From the NCBI GenBank assembly GCA_003573635.1, contig QUTJ01031551.1:1-12687 (forward strand): a DNA stretch of 12,687 nucleotides, in the 5' to 3' direction. This DNA comes from Goniomonas avonlea (Eukaryota > Cryptophyceae > Goniomonadida > Goniomonadaceae). Under the pieces are notes generated by a model. The model saw only the letters and a list, made by a program, of their open reading frames with translations. It searched no databases and was not told where the DNA came from. How positions within the stretch are numbered: the stretch's first letter is position 1; the number at the start of each line of letters is the position of its first letter. The translations under genes were made by a program, and so were the position numbers. Shown here piece by piece: positions 7,396 through 12,687 of this stretch.

Positions 7396-8619
7396 TCAAG
7401 CAGCAGTGTCCGGCTTGATGAATGCACCAGCAAACGAGCAATTGGTATGATCCACAGGGTGCAATCTGCTCAACGTGATGTTCTGCTTCACCATAGCGGC
7501 CCGAGCGAGGTCAACGACGGACTGGTTCGCAACAGGCTGACGGCTGAATATCCACATGCCAACACCACCATATGTGCCTGTCTCTTTGGTTGTACAGCCA
7601 TCGGAGTACTCAACTGTGGGCTGCCCACCACTGACAACGGCCCACTCGTAGCGCTCAGCACTGGCATTTTCGCCAGTCTCATCCCCCACAGCAATGATCC
7701 AATAATCGCCTGCGAGAAAATTAGGCAAGAAACAGGGTGCCACGAGGAGTTTGGACGGGTTCGTAGCGTCCGGTACACGCGCGCAGAGGACCGTTTTGTT
7801 GTCTGGTTGCTCGGGGGTGCCGGAGGTAGAGCCCTTTGTAGCGTAGTTATGAACTGCGATAACTTCGCCTTCGAAGAAAGGGACTTTATCATGATGCTCT
7901 TCGCCTGCTTGGTACGTCGCGGTAACGCAAAACAGGTCGTCAAGGTGCTGGTATCCAGTGAGCTGCTGCTGCTGTGGATACCATGAAGCGCGAGCCCACT
8001 CTGTCAAGTTTAAGCTTGGGCCGACAGGAGTAACCGGTGAACATTTTGTGTCTTCCTCCAGCCTGACCGCAAGCTTGGCCACGGGTTTGATGAAGATGGC
8101 GTCAAACTCGCCGAAAGGGGAGTCGTCGGCCTTGGCGACTGTGTACCCCACGTCCGCGCATGTGCCTTCCATTACTCCGGGAACAGCCTTGGCAGCTTTG
8201 GCAATGGCCTCGCTGACAGCAATCTGCCCGCATTCCTTGTCCAGGATCCTGTACAACGAAACCTTGCTTACTCCAGTGTCGGCGTTGTAGAGATCAAGGG
8301 TCATCTTGATCGGCCCGAAGCCGTGGGTCACAGTGGAATTATAGGATCGAAAATTGTGACTAGCACAAGGAGTATCGTCGGGGGCTTTCTCCAAGTTCCT
8401 TTCGAAGATCTTGTAGAGTAGGAAGTCATGGGGGTTCATGCATGCCTCGCCGCACATGTTGTGTGTCGTGTCAACCGAATAGTACTTCTCCTGCGGCGCC
8501 ACGCAAACGCTACAGCAAGGATTTTCCGCCGCCGTTCTTTCATATTCTGAACTGATGGGCACACCAGCGACAGCCCACAAGATCGAGGACACGAGGAACA
8601 GGTGTCGGCCAGTCGACAT
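7396..8619 (-). CDS. secreted Cys-rich protein with lipocalin-like C-terminal domain
   Basis: Intronless, 407 aa from ATG 8619; the six-codon upstream extension needs a GTG start and is not used. Residues 1-19 form a signal peptide (LFLVSSILWAVAG), so the protein is probably secreted or lies in the endomembrane lumen. Domain 1 (about 34-111) is Cys-rich (PCCSVC, MCGEAC) and ends GFGPIKMTLDLY. A linker segment (about 130-185) carries GTCADVGYT. Domain 2 (about 204-395) looks like a lipocalin barrel: a WARASWYPQQQQ entry strand in place of the usual GxW region, then FCVTATY, AVHNYA, a PCFLPNFLAGDYWIIAVG strand pair and a closing SRLHPVDHTNC. Lipocalins bind small hydrophobic ligands; the ligand here is unknown. 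Seven N-glycosylation sequons are visible. I cannot name an ortholog with certainty. Confidence 0.8.
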   Translation of the reverse strand: MSTGRHLFLVSSILWAVAGVPISSEYERTAAENPCCSVCVAPQEKYYSVDTTHNMCGEACMNPHDFLLYKIFERNLEKAPDDTPCASHNFRSYNSTVTHGFGPIKMTLDLYNADTGVSKVSLYRILDKECGQIAVSEAIAKAAKAVPGVMEGTCADVGYTVAKADDSPFGEFDAIFIKPVAKLAVRLEEDTKCSPVTPVGPSLNLTEWARASWYPQQQQLTGYQHLDDLFCVTATYQAGEEHHDKVPFFEGEVIAVHNYATKGSTSGTPEQPDNKTVLCARVPDATNPSKLLVAPCFLPNFLAGDYWIIAVGDETGENASAERYEWAVVSGGQPTVEYSDGCTTKETGTYGGVGMWIFSRQPVANQSVVDLARAAMVKQNITLSRLHPVDHTNCSFAGAFIKPDTAA

Positions 8620-8737
8620 TGTGTGGCTGGCAAACACCGAAGGGATCCCGCGATCTCCTTTTGATAAGTCGATAATACAACTTTGCTAAACGACGATCAA
8701 GTCAGGTTCATACATGGTTCGGATCGAATTTCCGCAG

Positions 8738-8812
8738 AAATCGCCAAAATATGCAAAAAAACACAAAAATATGCAAAAAATCGCAAAAATATGCAAAAAA
8801 CCAAGAAAAAAA
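8738..8812. repeat. A-rich 20-bp tandem repeat upstream of the lipocalin-like gene
   Basis: The block ATATGCAAAAAA recurs at exactly 20-bp spacing (8749, 8769, 8789), with TCGC or ACAC between copies. It begins about 120 bp upstream of the ATG at 8619, so it may lie in the promoter. A-tracts phased at two helical turns can bend DNA and exclude nucleosomes. Confidence 0.85.
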
Positions 8813-9551
8813 CGAGTCCTTGGCCTCCACAACGAATCACCTCTACATTGAAATTGAATCACCAGTCGAAATTGGCACACACCCGACTCAGGTTCGACCA
8901 TCGGATGAAGTAGACGTCAGTCTGGCTGGATCAGGCGGTTTCAGTCGAAGAGATGGGGGGACTGGGAGGGAGGGGAGCGAGAGAACTGCATCGTCTAGCA
9001 GCAGAGAGGGGGAGAGAAGAGCGGAGATGAGGGAGGGATCCATGCGTGGATGCCATACTTCAGGACCGCATTATTCATCCCCGCTGAAGCACCGCACGCT
9101 GGAGTGTCTGTTGAAAAGGTGCAGAGTGTGCTGAAAAACCGATTGGGTGGTCCTTTACTTGCCATTATCATGGCGATGTCATTCACAGCAGCATGGAAGT
9201 TGTGACCAGGTTGTTCAACTCATCTGTGACCTCCAACAACGGTGAATGAGCACAACTCAAATGCCGTCACATGACCATAACATGAGCATAATCGTCCACT
9301 GGGAGGCAATAACGTGCGGTGTGTGCTGCTTTTGTAATGGCGCTTGAGAGTACGATGAAAATTGTAGCGACTGTGTTTATTTCAAGCCGAACTGGCCGAT
9401 CGGCGTCACGAGAACCAAATGCCTGGGTTCGAAGATGAAAGCGCCCTGGATCTTGGACAAACGACCGGCAGCACCGGAAGCTACCGTGCTCGCGATCGAA
9501 TTGTCAATTTAAAGTTGGGTCGAGTAAAAGACAGATGCGGTTTGTGGCCGT
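8813..9551. other. gene-less stretch with a GA-rich patch
   Basis: The + strand is purine-rich at about 8950-9040. On the minus strand 9445-9377 is an open stretch ending IGQFGLK plus TAA that could be an alternative last exon of the next gene (see 9552-10145). Otherwise I see no coding signal, repeat or RNA gene. Confidence 0.4.
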
Positions 9552-10145
9552 TCAAGGTCCGTGCTCAACAGCCCTCAAGGTGGGCCCGGGAACAAAGTCG
9601 CGGCCATCCTCAGCGCATGTCACAAACTCGCTGTAGAACGAGAGGAACGATGGCTTGTGGGCAAAAATGTTGCCGCTCAAGTTCGAGGCAATTGAAGCTT
9701 TGGTGGTGGCAGCTCCGCCCCACCCATACTCCTGATTGGTTGTGGCCATATGCCGCATAGACTGGTGAGGATCCGCAATCGGCCTCTTGTGTTTAATCTT
9801 GTCATCTCGCAGCTGCCGGAAACTGACGTACTCCTTGGCAGGCTTCAAGTCATGGATGTCGTGGTACGCTTTCAAAGCAATCGAGAAGTCCATCTGGTTG
9901 ATCACGTGTCCCTCTGGCCACTTGGACAAGAAGAAATCAATGTCGTCCTGAAGAGGATCGCGATCGCCACCGAGGGCATCGCGCAGCAACGCAGCAATAT
10001 TCTCTTGATTCACAACAAGCTGGCCCGCAGAGGCCACCGACCGAAAAGCGGTGAGGAAATCAGCAGTGGACACGCATGCAGCGCTGTCGTACTTCAAGAT
10101 GTCGTAAGGGCTGGGGGCGCCAAGCAATGTGATCCCGAAAAACAT
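9552..10145 (-). CDS. EF-hand-like protein, possibly axoneme-associated
   Basis: 197 aa from ATG 10145 to TGA 9552-9554. The N-terminal half shows two degenerate EF-hand-like units: YDSAACVSTADFLTAF (about 19-34) and the DDIDFFLSKWPEGHVINQMDF region (about 67-87), followed by a helix (SIALKAYHDI). Most calcium-liganding side chains are missing, so it probably does not bind calcium. The second half has a basic patch (RDDKIKHKRP), then TTNQEYGWG (135-143). Short T/S-NQ-YGW motifs recall ciliary microtubule inner proteins, but this is an impression, not an assignment. The 3' end is uncertain: splicing from a GTGACA at 9623 to an acceptor ending at 9446 would replace the last 23 residues by GAFIFEP...GQFGLK. 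The start is in frame with the long conserved-looking ORF and faces a divergent neighbour. Confidence 0.65.
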   Translation of the reverse strand: MFFGITLLGAPSPYDILKYDSAACVSTADFLTAFRSVASAGQLVVNQENIAALLRDALGGDRDPLQDDIDFFLSKWPEGHVINQMDFSIALKAYHDIHDLKPAKEYVSFRQLRDDKIKHKRPIADPHQSMRHMATTNQEYGWGGAATTKASIASNLSGNIFAHKPSFLSFYSEFVTCAEDGRDFVPGPTLRAVEHGP

Positions 10146-10305
10146 GTTCTTCGTTTGGTTGTTGCAAACAGCCGTTGCTTCCTTTTATTGCCGTTTCGTT
10201 GCATTTGACCGCAATTTGACTCAAATTGGCCAGTATCGATCCATTAGGGAAGCTGCGGCTCGTGTATGAGCATCGAACAGCCAAAGCCTTGTGAAATCAA
10301 AAAAA
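10146..10305. promoter_or_regulatory. divergent intergenic promoter region
   Basis: 160 bp separate the minus-strand start at 10145 from the proposed + strand start at 10306. This is a second head-to-head gene pair in the window. It is inferred from placement, and the right-hand gene itself is tentative. Confidence 0.35.
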
Positions 10306-10760
10306 ATGTTGGCCAAGCTTCTCTGGTGAGTCGACAATCTCAGTCTCGCAGTGTGTCTGTGTCAGGGAGTGTGTGTGTCGGTTTCATTTCAAGCTACGTG
10401 TTCACGGTTTCAACCCTGAAGTCCGAACAGGAGTGACATCCCCCGTAAGTTCGCATCCGTCGACCGCACGTCCCAGAAGAAGTCGGCCTACGTAAGTTTG
10501 CTTGAGAAACCTTGTGTTGAAGGACTTTTGAATTCATGAGGACTTATCAGGGTTCCATGGGCATGGTGGACGGCAGCGGTGGCGCCGGTCTCTGGGGCGG
10601 CAACCGCCTGAGCGGAGGTGAGCTTGTCTTAGGTCGCTTGTTTTCATGTTTTTCACCAGACCACCAGATGGCATGTAAGCGCTCTTTCTGGACTAGCAAG
10701 CAGGGCCCAAAAAAGTTCGTTCCATGGCATGATAAACTTTCTTGCTCTCTGAACGCGTGA
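10306..10760 (+). CDS. probable spliced small gene, 3' end uncertain
   Basis: I do not recognise the product. Three proposed exons fit in phase: 10306-10325 (MLAKLLW), 10431-10491 and 10551-10617, with introns of 105, 59 and 42 bp. Donors are strong and canonical (GTGAGT, GTAAGT, GTGAGC) and acceptors end AACAG, ATCAG and ACCAG. The peptide continues SDIPRKFASVDRTSQKKSAY and then a Gly-rich GSMGMVDGSGGAGLWGG. If exon 4 starts at 10660 the frame runs to TGA 10758-10760 (about 83 aa). An acceptor at 10666 would instead stop after a few codons, and further exons beyond are possible. Support is the phase agreement of three junctions and the Gly-rich, high-GC third exon. There is no homology that I can name. 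Confidence 0.45.
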
Positions 10761-11265
10761 AGCAGAAGGGAAATTCATACATCTGTTTCAAACAAAAAGG
10801 TATTTCATACATCAGATTATATGTCAAGGAGACTGTCCCAAAGAACTCTTGTACAGAGATGCACGATTTTTGGTCGGCACCAGAACGGGGTATGATCGAA
10901 AGGTCGGAATGACCCCGCAAAGCATCAGTCTCCCCCCAAAAGGAGCAGATGTAAATTAGCCAGTTACGTTCCCTGACAGTCATAAATCCATGACTGTCCA
11001 ACAGCCAGAGATCCACGATGCCGAACAAAGTATGAATCCATAGAGAGGATCCCAGACCTTTTGGACTATAGCAGCCGAAGAAAGGCCACTGGTTGCAGAC
11101 ATCTTTGGCCATCCTCAACAGGAACATCAGTGTTGGGGAGCGCTGACCATGTTGGAGTACTGCGGGTTCTGTTGCGGAGAAGCCTGTCATGGAACCGTGA
11201 CCAATCGCCACAACATAACACCGAACAAACCAGAATCTCAACGATGATACACCAAACACCACCAA
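10693..11265 (-). other. long open frame of doubtful coding status
   Basis: A minus-strand frame is open for 190 codons across DNA with no other gene. The peptide is rich in Phe, Trp, Cys and Leu, has no recognisable motif, and contains an internal repeat (MYEIPFC / MYEFPFC) that comes from a short DNA duplication near 10770-10815. Its left end overlaps the last proposed exon of the + strand gene. It may be chance, or a decayed gene. Apart from this frame, 10761-11566 shows nothing recognisable. Confidence 0.2.
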
Positions 11266-11566
11266 TCACCACACATTGCATCAACAGGGGAAAATGCAAC
11301 GCACCCCCTGCCCATACACCCCGCCACCGTATTGCGGTGTTTGGCTTTGACCATCTTGGCCAGGCCTTGCGGTGTGGTAAGACGCCTGCGCTGCCGTTGC
11401 CTGCGGACAAATCGATTAGGGAGAGAGGAGCGGAGGGGAGGAGGGGGAGGAGGAAGCAGACCAGCGGACAATCTATCAACAGGCGCAAACTCTCACTCAC
11501 CTGGGGGTCGGTCCGGTTGTACATTGCATTAGCGTACACGGAGCTGAGACGGTTAGGTGCTGCTTC

Positions 11567-11900
11567 ACCTGGACGTGGGGGGCCACTTGCGTACCTAGTG
11601 CATCCTCGTTACAGGGGAGAGGGAGAGAGAGGGAGAGGGAGAGAGAGGGGGAGAGGGAGAGGGAGAGGGAGGGGGAGAGGGAGGGAAAGGGAGAGGGAAA
11701 AGGGAGGGAGGCATCTCATTCAAGGGATACTGGTGCATGAGTGGTGCGGATAAAAGGGCACGGAGCAGAGAGAGCGTGCTCCTGGACGTGGTGGGGCACG
11801 TGCGTGCCAAGTGCAGGGGGAGAGGGAGAGAGAGGGAGGGAGAGAGAGGGGGGGACGGAGCGGGAGAGGGGGGAGAGGGAGAGGGAGAGGGCGAAGAGGG
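11567..11900. repeat. tandem ~210-bp unit with GGGAGA microsatellite
   Basis: The landmark CCTGGACGTGG...GCGT(A/G)CC(T/A)AGTGCA occurs at 11567-11602 and again at 11781-11815. Each is followed by a long purine run of GGGAGA/GAGAGG units (about 11614-11710 and 11815-11900). The first unit also contains the core CATTCAAGGG(AT)ACTGGTGCAT at 11711-11741, which recurs further right. Long open frames across this region come from the hexamer periodicity, not from coding. Confidence 0.85.
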
Positions 11901-12075
11901 ACGCGAGACAACGATTAACAAGCCACCCGTGCAGTGCCAGTGCAACGAAAAGGGTGACTGGGGAGTGGCGAGAGAGCGACAGGCAGCGGGAGGAGGGAAG
12001 CATACGCGTCGGTGTGAGTGCGCGTGCGTCTGCGTGTGACAGACGCTGCGTCTGGAAGAGAAAAACAGCGGGGGG

Positions 12076-12687
12076 GAGAGAGAGGCGGGACATGTCATTC
12101 AAGGGGCTACTGGTACATGGGCTATCTAACTCGCTCGCTATCTCTCTCTCTCTCTCTCACTCACACACACACTGTCTCTCTCACTCACTCTGTCTGTCTC
12201 ACCCGCTCACTCACTTTGTCAGAGGGCGACGAGGGAGAGAGAGGCGGGAATCTCATTCAAGGGGCTACTGGTGCATGGGTCGCGTGGAAGAAAGAGAGAG
12301 ACGGGAGAGCAAACTATCTAACTCGCTCGCTCTCTCTCTCTCTCTCACACACACACACTGTCTCTCTCACTCACTCTGTCTGTCTCACCCTCTCACTCAC
12401 TTTGTCAGAGGGCGAAGAGGGAGAGAGAGGCATTCAGGGGGCTACTGGTGCATGGGTCGCGTGGAAGAAAGAGAGAGACGGGAGAGACAAAGTGAGTGAG
12501 AGGGTGAGACAGACAGAGTGAGTGAGAGAGACAGAGTGAGTGAGTGAGTGAGTGTGTGTGTGTGTGTGTGAGAGAGAGATAGCGGGCGAGAGAGATTCTC
12601 TATCTAACTGAAACGCCGCAGGTGCGCAACGCCCTCTCGCTCGCTATCTCTCTCTCTCTCACACACACACACACTCACTCTGTCTCT
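12076..12687. repeat. complex tandem array with one inverted unit
   Basis: Units share GAGAGAGAGGC, the core CATTCAAGGGGCTACTGG (12091, 12251, 12431), then CTATCTAACTCGCTCGC, a CT run, a CA run, and a block with CACTCACTCTGTCTGTC ending TTTGTCAGAGGGCGA. Core spacing is about 158 and 177 bp. In the third unit the second half is reversed: 12486-12533 is the exact reverse complement of 12359-12406. A further partial unit starts at about 12626 and runs off the window. Open frames across it are low-complexity (SLSLSL, HTHTH) and are not genes. Confidence 0.9.
12359..12533. repeat. perfect 48-bp inverted repeat with 79-bp spacer
   Basis: The left arm 12359-12406 and right arm 12486-12533 are exact reverse complements over 48 bp; similarity resumes beyond the arms after an added GAGT run. 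The spacer (12407-12485) carries the conserved core of the array. RNA or single-stranded DNA from here would fold into a long hairpin. Confidence 0.92.

Noticed and set aside
7700-7733. Intron-like GTGGCACC...TTTTCTCGCAG inside the lipocalin-like gene
   Set aside because: It is 34 nt, not a multiple of three, and removal would break the frame; the retained peptide (PCFLPNFLAGDYW) fits a beta-strand pair of the domain.
11741-12521. Long + strand open frames of 252 and 167 codons
   Set aside because: They translate simple repeats (SLSLSL, HTHTHT, RERERE). Openness follows from stop-free dinucleotide and hexamer repeats, and no normal-composition protein segment is present.
1-12687. Prokaryotic defence, CRISPR array, insertion sequence or viral integration
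   Set aside because: No spacer-repeat pattern, no transposase, integrase or polymerase-like frame on either strand; repeats present are microsatellites and local duplications in a spliceosomal-intron genome.

Overview
This is nuclear DNA from a eukaryote, most likely a unicellular protist or alga. Genes are broken by very short spliceosomal introns (mostly 41-72 bp). One product ends in a peroxisomal signal, one is an ESCRT-II subunit, one carries a secretory signal peptide, and simple-sequence repeats are abundant. I cannot name the species. The frequent GTGCG/GTACG splice donors and an axoneme-flavoured protein fit a flagellated alga or a relative, but that is inference.

Layout. 1-118 may hold the 3' end of a + strand gene. 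111-652 is a GATC-saturated block. 1008-1559 carries decayed copies of the 3' end of the next gene plus degenerate tandem repeats. 1560-4271 (-) is a three-exon FAD-dependent amine/amino-acid oxidase-like gene (456 aa, C-terminal AKL); its second intron (1286 bp) is full of CA repeats. 4272-5541 has no convincing gene. 5653-6586 (-) is a complete seven-exon VPS25 gene (182 aa), rebuilt exon by exon because no single reading frame shows it. 6692-7021 (+) is a small unrecognised gene that starts 105 bp from VPS25 in the opposite direction. 7396-8619 (-) encodes a secreted Cys-rich protein with a lipocalin-like C-terminal half. 9552-10145 (-) encodes a degenerate EF-hand-like protein with a tail that recalls axonemal microtubule proteins. 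10306-10760 (+) is a probable spliced small gene, again head-to-head with its neighbour. 11567-12687 is a nested tandem and inverted repeat array with no gene.

There is no operon logic. The genes look like unrelated housekeeping and accessory genes that share compact divergent promoters (6587-6691, 10146-10305). The most unusual signals are the GATC block, the repeated duplication of DNA around stop codons (three genes), the contrast in splice-donor type between genes, and a perfect 48-bp inverted repeat inside the right-end array. I found no prokaryotic-type defence system, CRISPR array, rRNA, tRNA or intact transposon.
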